Origin: JAJYIW01 sp036787065
Lineage (GTDB): Bacteria; Chloroflexota; Anaerolineae; Anaerolineales; Anaerolineaceae
NCBI GenBank assembly: GCA_036787065.1
Contig: DAIQPZ010000003.1
Span: forward strand, 1-49,872
DNA: 49,872 nucleotides
Direction: 5' to 3'
Shown: piece by piece, positions 1 to 7,727 of the stretch
Numbering within the stretch: the stretch's first letter is position 1
Layout of the letters: each line of letters starts with the position of its first letter
Position numbers and translations under genes: made by a program
The notes under the pieces: model-generated
What the model saw: only the letters and a program-made list of their open reading frames with translations
Database searches by the model: none
What the model was told of the DNA's origin: nothing

Positions 1-182
1 TTCTCGATGGGACTCATACCACGCTCAAACATGTATTTAACGGACAGTTCCGCAAATTAGAGATCATTTCTGACGCCCCATTGTTTATCCATGCCGATGG
101 CGAGATTCTGACCGGTATTGATTCACAAACCCGCCAGCTTTCGGTTGAGCTGCTTCAAGGCGAGTTCGTTGTGGTTCATTAA
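1..182 (+). CDS. C-terminal end of a diacylglycerol kinase-like lipid kinase (partial)
   Basis: The window opens inside a plus-strand gene in the frame starting at base 3; the stop TAA is at 180-182. The visible 59 residues contain the pattern I-S-D-A-P-L-F-I-H-A-D-G-E-I-L followed by a short beta-rich end (V-E-L-L-Q-G-E-F-V-V-V-H). This resembles the C-terminal beta-sandwich of YegS/DagK-type lipid kinases, where an H-x-D-G-E motif lies near the end and the last strand is of the 'pG-l-x-V-x' type. These enzymes phosphorylate diacylglycerol or related lipids at the membrane. The catalytic N-terminal domain lies outside the window, so activity cannot be judged. The next gene starts 44 bases downstream on the same strand. 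Confidence 0.6.
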   Translation, partial: LDGTHTTLKHVFNGQFRKLEIISDAPLFIHADGEILTGIDSQTRQLSVELLQGEFVVVH

Positions 183-226
183 AATACAAAGCACCATTTA
201 TTAAAAGTGAGACGGAAATAGCCAGA

Positions 227-1930
227 ATGCCAGACTTGTTGCATAGCCTGCAAGGCCGCGACCTGGGCCATCTGCGAATAATCGCCAGCTTATGGGGGAT
301 CGAGCTGAATGCGCCGGATGCGCATATAGCGCTGCCTTTGCTTGTGAAATCTATGTTGGACCGGCGCCAGATGGCTGAAATTGTCGAGGCGCTGCCTGCG
401 GAAGCCCAGGCTGCCATGCATTTCCTCCTGGCCAATGAAGGCCATGTGTCCTGGTCTAATTTTGTGCGGCGTTTTGGCAGTCTCCGTGAAATCGGACCTG
501 GCCGGCGCGACCGTGAGCGCCCATATCTTACCCCGATCTCCCCTGCAGAAATATTGTGGTATCGTGGCTTAATTGGGCGCGCCTTCTTGAAAGATCCGGA
601 CCAGACCGAAGCTCAGGAGTTTGCCTTTATTCCAGACGAGTTTTTACCCTGGCTGCCTGCATTGCAGAGTGGTCAACCAGAACCGCCCGGTCGCCAGGCG
701 TCTCCTTTGGAATGTGCCGTGCCTTATCTGGCGACCGACCACATTCTCGATCACGCCTGCACTTTATTGGCTGCCCTGCGTCTTGGCCTAGTGGTGGACT
801 CACTGCCCGTTTTAGATTGGGGTATCCCAACCGGGTTATTCGTAAAATTATTAGCCTGTGCCGACATGTTGGACGCTGCCCGCATGCCGCAACCCGAGCC
901 AACCCGCGCCTTTCTCGAAAGCCGGCGCGGAGAGGCTCTGGTTATGCTGGTGCGGGGTTGGATTCAAAGCCCTTCGTTTAACGACCTTTGGTTGATGCCC
1001 GGCATTTTATGTGAGGGTGAATGGCGTAACGATCCATTGGATACTCGCCAAAAACTTCTCACCCTTTTAGGTCAGGTACCACCCCAAACCTGGTGGAATC
1101 TGTCATCCTTCGTTTCCGGCGTGCATGAATGCGAGCCTGACTTTCAACGCCCGGCTGGTGATTACGATTCGTGGTTGATCCGGCGGGTGGGTGATGGCGA
1201 CTCGTTGATTGGAAATCGCTATTGGGATGAGGTGGATGGGGCATTGGTACGGTTTATAATCACAGGTCCACTGCATTGGCTTGGCATAACGGACCTGGCT
1301 ACCAGCCGGCCAGATGCTGCTCCGCTGGCGTTTCGCTTTTCGGCCTGGGCGCCCCAACTGCTCAAGGGTGAAATGCCCATTGGACTGGCGCGGGAAGATT
1401 CCCTTTTCCAGGTCACCACAGAAGGACGGCTGACTGTGCCGTCCTCGACCTCGAGAGCAGTGCGCTACCAGGTGGCGCGATTTTGCCAGTGGGAGGCGGA
1501 AAGTCCCAACGACTATGTCTATCGCATCACACCTTCTTCCTTGGAACGCGCCCGTAACCAGGGTCTACGCACTGGCCACCTGATATCTTTAATGCGCCGG
1601 TATGCCAGCGCCCCGCCTACCCCTGCCCTGGTTCAATCACTGGAACATTGGGAAGAGAGCGGAACCCAGGCTACCCTGGAGCCGGTGGTGCTCCTGCGGG
1701 TCAAATCGCCGGAGATGCTGTCCGCGCTGCGCCGTACCCCGGCAGCGCGTTTTCTAGGGGATCCATTAAACCCGACGACGACCCTTGTCAAAGAAGGGGC
1801 CGTTGAGAAAGTCATCAAGGCTTTGGCCGGTTTAGGTTACCTGGCCGATGCGCGGTTGGATGTGTTTAATCGCTTGGATCAATCTTCTAATCGGAGGTCA
1901 AATGTCGACGAAACTGGATTGGATCGATGA
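227..1930 (+). CDS. Helicase-associated (XPB/Ssl2-like barrel) domain protein
   Basis: This 567-residue soluble protein has no signal peptide and no membrane segment. The N-terminus (L-x-x-L-x-G-R-D-L-G-H-L-R-I-I-A-S-L-W-G-I) followed by leucine-rich helices with 'LP' turns, and the C-terminal segment (about 470-555: E-H-W-E-E-S-G-T-Q-A-T-L-E-P-V-V-L-L-R-V, then F-L-G-D-P-L and a G-L-G-Y-L-A-D end), resemble the Helicase_C_3 / XPB-Ssl2-like helical barrel proteins found in Chloroflexota and Actinobacteria. I see no Walker A motif, so this is not a helicase by itself; the molecular role is unknown. The start ATG at 227 has no strong Shine-Dalgarno. Its last 29 bases overlap the next gene, whose ribosome site lies inside this one, so the two are probably translationally coupled. 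Confidence 0.6.
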   Translation: MPDLLHSLQGRDLGHLRIIASLWGIELNAPDAHIALPLLVKSMLDRRQMAEIVEALPAEAQAAMHFLLANEGHVSWSNFVRRFGSLREIGPGRRDRERPYLTPISPAEILWYRGLIGRAFLKDPDQTEAQEFAFIPDEFLPWLPALQSGQPEPPGRQASPLECAVPYLATDHILDHACTLLAALRLGLVVDSLPVLDWGIPTGLFVKLLACADMLDAARMPQPEPTRAFLESRRGEALVMLVRGWIQSPSFNDLWLMPGILCEGEWRNDPLDTRQKLLTLLGQVPPQTWWNLSSFVSGVHECEPDFQRPAGDYDSWLIRRVGDGDSLIGNRYWDEVDGALVRFIITGPLHWLGITDLATSRPDAAPLAFRFSAWAPQLLKGEMPIGLAREDSLFQVTTEGRLTVPSSTSRAVRYQVARFCQWEAESPNDYVYRITPSSLERARNQGLRTGHLISLMRRYASAPPTPALVQSLEHWEESGTQATLEPVVLLRVKSPEMLSALRRTPAARFLGDPLNPTTTLVKEGAVEKVIKALAGLGYLADARLDVFNRLDQSSNRRSNVDETGLDR

Positions 1931-3083
1931 TGAGTTAAAAGGTTTACAAGAGGCTGGCCTGTATAACCGCATCCGCACCCTGAGTTCTCCCCAGGGGGCA
2001 TGGTTGGTGGTGGATGGCAAGCGTGTGCTTAATTTTTGCTCGAATAACTACCTGGGCTTGGCCAACCACCCGGCGCTGGTTAAAGCGGCTCAAGAGGCCG
2101 TGGCGAAATATGGCATTGGACCGGCTGCCGTACGCACAATTGCCGGGACGATGGACCTGCACCTGGAGCTGGAACGGCGCCTGGCCGCATTCAAACGAGT
2201 GGAAGCCGCGATCAGTTTTCAATCGGGCTTCTGCGCGAACCTGGCTACCATACCCGCATTGGTGGGAAAAGAAGACGTCATCTTCTCCGATGAACTCAAT
2301 CACGCCAGCATCATCGATGGCGCCAGGCTTTCGGGCGCTCATATCATCCGCTTTGCCCACGCTAATCCGGCTGACCTGGATCGGGTGATCCATGAAGCCC
2401 AGGGAACCTACCGGCGTGCATTAATCGTCACGGATGGGGTCTTCAGCATGGATGGCGATATTGCCCCGCTGGATAAGATCGCTGAAGTGGCTACGGCACA
2501 CGATATCCTCCTGATGGTGGATGACGCACACGGAGAAGGGGTTTTGGGTGAAGGTGGACGTGGCATTGTCGATTATTTTCACCTGCACGGTCAGGTGGAC
2601 GTCGAGATCGGTACGCTTTCCAAGGCGTTTGGCGTGGTGGGTGGTGTGGTAGCCGGCAACGGGCGCATCATTGAATGGTTGCGCCAGCGCGGTCGCCCCT
2701 TCCTGTTCTCTTCAGCGGTCACCGTACCAGACGTTGCCGCCTGCCTGGCTGGCCTCGATCTGCTGGAAAACTCGACTGAGTTGGTAGACCGCCTGTGGGA
2801 TAACACGCGTTATTTCAAGGCCGAAATGCAGAAACTGGGCTTTAACACCGGCCAGAGTGTCACGCCGATCACACCCGTCATGTTGGGTGAAGCACCCCTG
2901 GCGCAGCAGTTCAGCCGCAGCCTGTTCGAGGCGGGTGTGTTTGCGATGTCGATCGGTTTCCCTACTGTGCCAAAGGGTAAAGCGCGCATTCGGGTGATGA
3001 TTTCAGCGTCGCATGGCAAAGATGAGCTGGATAAAGGCCTCGAAGCCTTTGCAGCTGTTGGCAAATCGTTAGGGGTGATCTAA
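1902..3083 (+). CDS. kbl: Glycine C-acetyltransferase / 2-amino-3-ketobutyrate CoA ligase
   Basis: A 393-residue PLP-dependent alpha-oxoamine synthase. It condenses glycine with acetyl-CoA, or works in reverse in threonine degradation. Motifs: N-F-C-S-N-N-Y-L-G-L near 44-53, a D-E-L-N-H-A-S-I-I-D-G segment near 130-140, D-D-A-H-G-E-G at 207-213 (PLP-binding Asp) and the Schiff-base lysine in T-L-S-K-A-F-G (K241). Length fits the KBL/BioF family (about 395). The start at 1902 is chosen because a perfect GGAGG lies at 1893-1897 and the family begins here; an upstream in-frame start at 1848 would add 18 residues unlike the family. BioF (8-amino-7-oxononanoate synthase) is the main alternative, but sequence style and the absence of bio neighbours favour KBL. 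Confidence 0.88.
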   Translation: MSTKLDWIDDELKGLQEAGLYNRIRTLSSPQGAWLVVDGKRVLNFCSNNYLGLANHPALVKAAQEAVAKYGIGPAAVRTIAGTMDLHLELERRLAAFKRVEAAISFQSGFCANLATIPALVGKEDVIFSDELNHASIIDGARLSGAHIIRFAHANPADLDRVIHEAQGTYRRALIVTDGVFSMDGDIAPLDKIAEVATAHDILLMVDDAHGEGVLGEGGRGIVDYFHLHGQVDVEIGTLSKAFGVVGGVVAGNGRIIEWLRQRGRPFLFSSAVTVPDVAACLAGLDLLENSTELVDRLWDNTRYFKAEMQKLGFNTGQSVTPITPVMLGEAPLAQQFSRSLFEAGVFAMSIGFPTVPKGKARIRVMISASHGKDELDKGLEAFAAVGKSLGVI

Positions 3084-3087
3084 CCCC

Positions 3088-3492
3088 ATGGGATATACGG
3101 AACAGGTTGAGTTGATCCTAAAACTGGGCCACTTGATCGATCAGGTCGAAGATGAAACGGCTCTAAGCCTGGGGATCACCACGGCTTTAGCCGGGGCCAT
3201 TGATGCCGACCTGGCGGTGCTGCCTCTACCCATTGGAATTGGTATCGCTGCTGGCGAAGCGATCAGTGGAAATTTTGGCAGCCCTGAGCATGCCGAGTAT
3301 TCTTCCATTGACATGGCGGTTAACCTGGCCTCACGCCTGGGCTCTACCGCCGAAGGGGACGAAATCCTGGCGGATGAACGCACTTTCCAGCTCCTGGGCC
3401 GGCGCTTGATTGCCACGCCCTTGCCGCCCAAGCATCTAAAAGGGTTTGACCAGCCTATGCCGGTGTGGCAGGGCTCAGGTTTACTAGAATGA
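3088..3492 (+). pseudogene. N-terminally truncated class III adenylate/guanylate cyclase
   Basis: The 134 residues match the C-terminal half of a class III nucleotidyl cyclase domain: P-I-G-I-G-I-A-A-G-E-A-I-S-G-N-F-G, then E-Y-S-S-I-D-M-A-V-N-L-A-S-R-L and I-L-A-D-E-R-T-F. The first half, with the metal-binding aspartates (F-x-D-I-x-G-F-T and G-D-x), is absent, and only 4 bases separate this gene from the stop of kbl, so the missing part is not nearby. It is therefore probably a remnant without cyclase activity, though the open frame could still yield a small protein. A short mobile element is inserted at its stop codon (target duplication at 3489-3496 includes TGA). Confidence 0.7.
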
Positions 3493-3639
3493 AAAGGCAA
3501 CTGCTCAGTCCTCACCATCGCCCCAATATGCACGAACTTAAGCAGTCGCACATGCGTGGAACATACATAATGACATGCAAAGTCTTAAGTTAGCTCATAT
3601 GGCTGGGGGTGAGGTGGGGCTGAGTAGTTACATGAAACG
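3489..3639. mobile_element. MITE-like element 1 with 8-bp target duplication
   Basis: The element proper is 3497-3631 (135 bp). Left end GCAACTGCTCAG (3497-3508); the right end CTGAGTAGTTAC (3620-3631) reads GTAACTACTCAG as its reverse complement, 10 of 12 identical. The flanks ATGAAAAG (3489-3496) and ATGAAACG (3632-3639) match 7 of 8 and look like a target-site duplication. There is no transposase; an internal ACTTAAG/CTTAAGT inverted pair is visible. GTAA-type ends with 8-bp duplications are known for the IS66 family, so a non-autonomous IS66-type derivative is inferred. Confidence 0.75.
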
Positions 3640-3660
3640 GGGTGATTCTTTGGACTTAAA

Positions 3661-3694
3661 TAATCCATCCCACCCTCTCAAGCGGGATGGATTA
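3661..3694. repeat. Perfect 11-bp inverted repeat (hairpin)
   Basis: TAATCCATCCC (3661-3671) pairs with GGGATGGATTA (3684-3694) around a 12-base loop. A second inverted pair overlaps it: TTAACCCAC (3692-3700) with GTGGGTTAA (3724-3732), which covers the stop codon of the small minus-strand gene. The hairpins lie downstream of that gene, but no T-run follows in either direction, so a classical terminator is not evident. Nothing else is recognised between 3640 and 3728. Confidence 0.6.
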
Positions 3695-3728
3695 ACCCAC
3701 AAATAAGGAAGGGGGATCTGTGGGTGGG

Positions 3729-3971
3729 TTAAGATTTCTTTTGAGTTGCCCCTACGAATGGATCATAATCCGGATTGGTGCCAGACCAAACGCAACTGGC
3801 TTTATCGGATAAGCTGCATAACGTGCCATTCGAGCAGCGGTGCGCGTGGAGGCGTGGGGATTGGTCGGGCAGCCATTCAGACGGATAGACAGCCTCAACT
3901 TCAAGCCCAACTTCGGCTTTTACATGATCACAATAGCGAATTTTTAAAGAATCCCAGGTTTTGTAAGCCAT
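3729..3971 (-). CDS. Small conserved-looking cysteine-containing protein
   Basis: An 80-residue protein with four cysteines (C14, C46, C52, C60), two histidines in H-A-H-R-C, and a W-L-P-D / C-V-W-S-G-T-N-P-D-Y-D-P-F tail. The spacing suggests a small metal-binding or disulfide fold. I do not recognise a characterised family; similar short proteins seem to occur in Chloroflexota, but that is from memory only. A good ribosome site (GGAGGT, complement of 3980-3985) sits 8 bases before the ATG, which argues it is real. A perfect 14-bp palindrome lies just upstream of that site, and a mobile element starts about 35 bases upstream of the ATG. Confidence 0.65.
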   Translation of the reverse strand: MAYKTWDSLKIRYCDHVKAEVGLEVEAVYPSEWLPDQSPRLHAHRCSNGTLCSLSDKASCVWSGTNPDYDPFVGATQKKS

Positions 3972-3989
3972 TATTTTTTACCTCCGTAA

Positions 3990-4003
3990 AATTAACGTTA
4001 ATT
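3990..4003. promoter_or_regulatory. 14-bp perfect palindrome, possible operator
   Basis: AATTAACGTTAATT is a perfect dyad located between the ribosome site of the small 3729-3971 gene and the target duplication of the adjacent mobile element. Its place in the 5' region would suit an operator. No cognate regulator can be named. Confidence 0.35.
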
Positions 4004-4005
4004 AT

Positions 4006-4132
4006 CTTATTTGGTAGCTACTCAGCCATGTAAAGAAAGTTACCGAATTTGAGGTGTTTGCGGGTACTCCGCACCCGCAAACACCTCAAATTCGGGGCTT
4101 TTCCACACAGGCCTGAGTAGTTACCTTATTTG
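4006..4132. mobile_element. MITE-like element 2 with central palindrome and perfect 8-bp target duplication
   Basis: The element is 4014-4124 (111 bp). Left end GTAGCTACTCAGCC (4014-4027); the right end (4110-4124) reads GTAACTACTCAGGCC as reverse complement. Flanking CTTATTTG occurs exactly at 4006-4013 and 4125-4132. The centre (4043-4095) is a 23-bp perfect inverted repeat around a 7-base loop, with exactly 29 bp on each side. The same 23-bp arm sequence recurs in the element at 9534-9644. No coding capacity. Confidence 0.88.
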
Positions 4133-4197
4133 TAACAATAGCGATTCGCAGTCTTTTTTTCCAGTGACAGGTGTCCTTTGATCGGGTGATGATCCTC

Positions 4198-4581
4198 TCA
4201 GGGTTGCTTTTTGTGGGTCTTGTCTTCTTCGTCGATTTCGCGGAAGACAGCGTCGATGATTTCATCTACTTCGGTCGTCTTGTTATTTTTTTTCTCGCCG
4301 ATGGGTTGGTACAGGTCATCCAATTGTTCCCGGACCACTTTGGGTGGGCTGGCTTCGACAAACAAGACCATGGCCACCAGGAACGCTCCAATTCTGGCCA
4401 AAAACCCGCCCAGGAAGGGGGTAAACAACAATAAAACGCCCAGGATAGGGAATAATTTAAACAGGGGCTTCACCCGGCCGTCAAACATTAGGCGTAAGAC
4501 AAGCTGGATACGTGTGGTCACCCAGCGCGTGATTTTATCCTGTTGATTGGGTTGTGGATCCGGTGTGGTTTTTTGGGACAT
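4198..4581 (-). CDS. Small membrane protein of unknown function
   Basis: 127 residues: a hydrophilic N-terminus (about 1-38), two adjoining hydrophobic segments at about 42-60 and 62-80 (L-F-P-I-L-G-V-L-L-L-F, then R-I-G-A-F-L-V-A-M-V-L-F), and a strongly charged C-terminal tail rich in E, D and K, probably cytoplasmic. No family recognised; it resembles small orphan bilayer proteins. Upstream, TATAAT (complement of 4588-4593) is followed by AGGAGC and the ATG, so the -10 box is only 6 bases from the start codon. Confidence 0.6.
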   Translation of the reverse strand: MSQKTTPDPQPNQQDKITRWVTTRIQLVLRLMFDGRVKPLFKLFPILGVLLLFTPFLGGFLARIGAFLVAMVLFVEASPPKVVREQLDDLYQPIGEKKNNKTTEVDEIIDAVFREIDEEDKTHKKQP

Positions 4582-4587
4582 GCTCCT

Positions 4588-4593
4588 ATTATA
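4588..4593 (-). promoter_or_regulatory. -10 box TATAAT 6 bases before the start codon
   Basis: The minus strand reads TATAAT-AGGAGC-ATG. Transcription would begin at or within a base or two of the ATG. AGGAG inside the spacer could alternatively serve as a ribosome site for a transcript begun further upstream. No good -35 hexamer is seen at 16-18 bases. Confidence 0.4.
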
Positions 4594-4636
4594 GTCCGTA
4601 TGATGCCAGATCGATGATCGGGCATGAAAATTGGTG

Positions 4637-6178
4637 TTACTTTTTGTTTCTTAAATCGTAGAGCACATACCCGTCCCCTTTGGCGTAAACCGGGTAATGA
4701 TCGTTTAACAAGGCTTTCAATTGGGGTTGCGCGTCAAATTCACCAAACTGGGTCACCAGGAAATAAGACATGCCCGAGGTGGTGGTCGTAAAGAAGTGGT
4801 CGAAATTGGTGTCGTTGTTTCCACCTCGGTCAATGGTGAGGGTTAAATCGGCGGCAGAAGGCCATAAGGCCACATCCTTCCAGCCATAATATTTAATGCG
4901 TTTGCCTGAATCGTGTGTCAAAGCGATGATCGTGCCATCCGTAGGCATGGCATGGCCCATTTTGAGCCATGCAGCGCCTTCGTTGTGGTAATCAGATGAA
5001 ACCAGCACGTTGCGCGCCAGCCAGGACGGATAGATCATGCCACCTATCGCCAACACCAGGAAGGCTGCCTGCCAAAATCGGGGCTGTCCAGATAGTTTTG
5101 CCAACGCCAGCGCGGCTACCGGCGCCAGACCCAAAGCGATGATGGGGACTACCGGCAGGTTGTAATAATCGTGGGTGTGGATCTGTTCTGGAAAGACCAG
5201 ACCATAAAGGATAAACCCGACCCATAATCCGCCCAGGACAGCCTTACCCAGTTTATCAGCCAGGAAAAGCCCGGCCAGGCTGACGAATACGATCCCCAAA
5301 TCGGCGATACTGCGGACAATCCCCAGCCAGGTGAAGTAAAAGGATGGCTGCGCCAGCAGGCCGCGGAACTTGAGCACCCAAAAATCAAAAAAACCGGATG
5401 GCTGGCCGTTGAACAGAAAAGCGACCAGCGGGATAACTACCATCAACCCGGCGGCCGCCCACACCTGGCGGTTAACCAGGGCTTTCTTCAAGCCGAAAAC
5501 GACCCAGACCGCGGCCATGGCAACTGGGCCCAGCATAAACACCGCTACCATTTTGATCAGAATGGCGATGCCCCCGATGATCCCTGCCAGCAGCGACCAC
5601 TTCCAAGATGGGGCCTCCAGCCAGATGACCAGGCTCCATAAAGCGGCCAGGAGTCCCATAATCATGAAGGGATCGGGTTGGAAAGAACGGCTGGCGATAA
5701 CGCCGAAGATGTCGAAAAGATAAAAGGCAGTTGCGGCGACAGCTCCGTCCACATTGGTCAGGCGGCGCGCCAGGTCGAATAAAAATAAACCGCCGATGAT
5801 CCAGAAGAGCGCCGAATAAATCCTGGCGATCCACGGGTATTCTCCCCCAGCGATTAAATAGGTGATCGCGACGATGCGTTCATCGATTTGGGGTTCAAAC
5901 AGATCTTCACTGTGCCATTCGGCCATCGCTGCAGCGCGCTTAAGCGGATCGGCGCCGGGCAGCATCTGGTAATACATGCCCCTGGCGACAATGGCCCCAT
6001 GCAACTGGCGCATGGGTTGAAAATCCAGGGGAGGGTTGGTCAGGTTGATCAGTCGCAGCCCGAAAGCGCCAACAAACATGACGACCAGGAAGGCGATCAA
6101 GCCCAGCCGCCGCCGGCCAAAATAACTGGTCTTCCCCGATCCGGGGGTGTTCGCACTTGCCATGCTGGATGCCGTCAT
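4637..6178 (-). CDS. GT-C membrane glycosyltransferase (GT39/ArnT-like), tandem copy 2
   Basis: A 513-residue integral membrane protein with about a dozen hydrophobic segments. The first loop after TM1 carries L-R-L-I-N-L-T-N-P-P-L-D-F, with an acidic residue where PMT/ArnT-type GT-C enzymes place their catalytic Asp, followed by I-V-A-R-G-M-Y-Y. Further conserved blocks: A-S-R-S-F-Q-P-D-P-F-M-I-M and I-H-T-H-D-Y-Y-N-L-P. Such enzymes move a sugar from a polyprenyl-phosphate donor to a lipid, glycan or protein on the outer face of the membrane. It is a clear paralogue of the gene directly upstream (6182-7717), with 3 bases between stop and start. Substrate unknown. Confidence 0.75.
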   Translation of the reverse strand: MTASSMASANTPGSGKTSYFGRRRLGLIAFLVVMFVGAFGLRLINLTNPPLDFQPMRQLHGAIVARGMYYQMLPGADPLKRAAAMAEWHSEDLFEPQIDERIVAITYLIAGGEYPWIARIYSALFWIIGGLFLFDLARRLTNVDGAVAATAFYLFDIFGVIASRSFQPDPFMIMGLLAALWSLVIWLEAPSWKWSLLAGIIGGIAILIKMVAVFMLGPVAMAAVWVVFGLKKALVNRQVWAAAGLMVVIPLVAFLFNGQPSGFFDFWVLKFRGLLAQPSFYFTWLGIVRSIADLGIVFVSLAGLFLADKLGKAVLGGLWVGFILYGLVFPEQIHTHDYYNLPVVPIIALGLAPVAALALAKLSGQPRFWQAAFLVLAIGGMIYPSWLARNVLVSSDYHNEGAAWLKMGHAMPTDGTIIALTHDSGKRIKYYGWKDVALWPSAADLTLTIDRGGNNDTNFDHFFTTTTSGMSYFLVTQFGEFDAQPQLKALLNDHYPVYAKGDGYVLYDLRNKK

Positions 6179-6181
6179 GTC

Positions 6182-7717
6182 TCAATCCTTTCGGGCGCGC
6201 AAGTCGAAAACAATATAACCATCCCCTTTGGCTGTGACCGGGTAATGCGACGTGAGATATGCCTTCAAATTGGGTTGGGCATCAAGATCGGCAAATTCGG
6301 TGACTAAAAAAAGGTCTTTACCCGCGGTCAGCGACTTGAAGTAGCGCTCAAAGTCTGGGTCGATGTTGCCACCCCGCAGTTGGGTAAGGTTGAAATCCAC
6401 CGTGCTTGGCCAGACGCCGACCGTGTGCCAGCCGTAATATTTGACCAGCATCCCATCTGCGCGGGTCAGAGCGATCACATTTTTGTTGGCAGGCAGCGCC
6501 TCGCCAACTTTGCGCCATCCCCCCGGTTCGCCGCGGTAGTTGACTCCCAATAGACCGCTGCGGTCAATCCAGGCCGGGTAAACCAGCGCAAAGATGATCA
6601 CCCCAATCCCCAACCAGTGCACAGCGCGATTCTGCTGAGCCAGACGTGAGAGGACCAGGTCGCCAACTGGCCCGATGGTCAGGGCGACCACTGGTACGAG
6701 CGGTAGGCTGTAATAGTCGTGGGTGTGGATCTGGAAAGGCATCAGCAACCCGAAAACAACATAAGCCGCCCATAACCCCAGGCAGACCGCCCTGCCTTTG
6801 CGGGGTAGCAGGAGTGAACCTGCCAGGCCGGCTACCAGGAAACTGAAATCCATCAATGTGCGCAGATGGTTGATCCATTTAACGTAGAAAGATGGCTGGC
6901 GTAATAAAAAGCTGAACCCGATCGTCCAGAAGGCAAAATAGCCCGAAGAACGTCCCGCGATGATCACAAAATAATAAATACCAGGTATGAGAATCATCAC
7001 CCCGGCAGTGACCCAGATCTTAATGTCCTTTAAGGCAGGTTTCAAACCCCAGCCGGTCAGCACAAGCAGCACGGCCGTAAATGCTGGGAATAGACCCGCC
7101 CATGGCTTAAGCAGGGCTGCCATGCCACCTGCGATGGCTGCCAGGATAGCCCATTTCCAGGCGCGGGTTTCCTCCCAACGCACCAGAAATAATATTGAAA
7201 GGATGATCCACATCACCATGAAGACATCGGGCTGGAATGAGCGGCTGGCGGTGACACCAAATGGCAAGACCAGGTAGATCCCCAGACTGACGACCGCGCC
7301 GTCGGGTGAGATCAACCGCCTGGCCAGGTCAAACAGCCCCAATCCACCGATCAACCAATAGAGAATGGAATACAGGCGCGGGATCCACAGGTATTCTCCA
7401 CCGGCAACGCGGTAGGTGATGGCCACGATGCCCTCGATGATACTTGGCTCGTAGACGTCTTCATTTTTCCACAACTGGATAGCCTTTTGACGCACGGTTG
7501 GGTCCGTGTTGGGCGACATTTCGTAATACATACCCCTGGCGATGATGGCGCTGTAATATTGGCGCAGCGGGTTAAAATCCAGTGGCGGGTTGGTCAGGTT
7601 GATCAGGCGCAGCCCGGCGCCAAGGATGAATAGAAAGACCACCGCGCCTTTCAGCAGCCAGGGTGATCGGCCGAAAAAAGAGGGTCTTGGTAGGGCAGTC
7701 ACAGAAGGGTTCAGCAT
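6182..7717 (-). CDS. GT-C membrane glycosyltransferase (GT39/ArnT-like), tandem copy 1
   Basis: 511 residues when started at the ATG at 7717, which lies 10 bases after the stop of the upstream GT2 gene with a purine-rich AAAGAAAG before it. A longer in-frame start at 7909 would lie inside the GT2 gene and add a basic, Cys-rich leader with no hydrophobicity, so it is rejected. The protein shares L-R-L-I-N-L-T-N-P-P-L-D-F, the A-R-G-M-Y-Y block, W-x-x-E-D-V-Y-E-P, A-S-R-S-F-Q-P-D-V-F-M-V-M and I-H-T-H-D-Y-Y-S-L-P with its downstream neighbour. Roughly 11-13 transmembrane segments. Expected role: transfer of a polyprenyl-linked sugar at the outer membrane face. Confidence 0.75.
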   Translation of the reverse strand: MLNPSVTALPRPSFFGRSPWLLKGAVVFLFILGAGLRLINLTNPPLDFNPLRQYYSAIIARGMYYEMSPNTDPTVRQKAIQLWKNEDVYEPSIIEGIVAITYRVAGGEYLWIPRLYSILYWLIGGLGLFDLARRLISPDGAVVSLGIYLVLPFGVTASRSFQPDVFMVMWIILSILFLVRWEETRAWKWAILAAIAGGMAALLKPWAGLFPAFTAVLLVLTGWGLKPALKDIKIWVTAGVMILIPGIYYFVIIAGRSSGYFAFWTIGFSFLLRQPSFYVKWINHLRTLMDFSFLVAGLAGSLLLPRKGRAVCLGLWAAYVVFGLLMPFQIHTHDYYSLPLVPVVALTIGPVGDLVLSRLAQQNRAVHWLGIGVIIFALVYPAWIDRSGLLGVNYRGEPGGWRKVGEALPANKNVIALTRADGMLVKYYGWHTVGVWPSTVDFNLTQLRGGNIDPDFERYFKSLTAGKDLFLVTEFADLDAQPNLKAYLTSHYPVTAKGDGYIVFDLRARKD

Positions 7718-7727
7718 AAGGCTTTCT

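Noticed and set aside
4043..4095. Central hairpins of the elements as ordinary rho-independent terminators
   Set aside because: No T-run follows on either strand, and the symmetric position inside a segment bounded by 8-bp duplications fits a mobile element better. An effect on transcription is still possible.
5370..5723. Plus-strand open frames running opposite the GT-C genes (also 5888-6307 and 6987-7277)
   Set aside because: They are antisense to well-supported membrane proteins, have no family resemblance and have basic, Ser/Thr/Pro-rich compositions typical of shadow frames.
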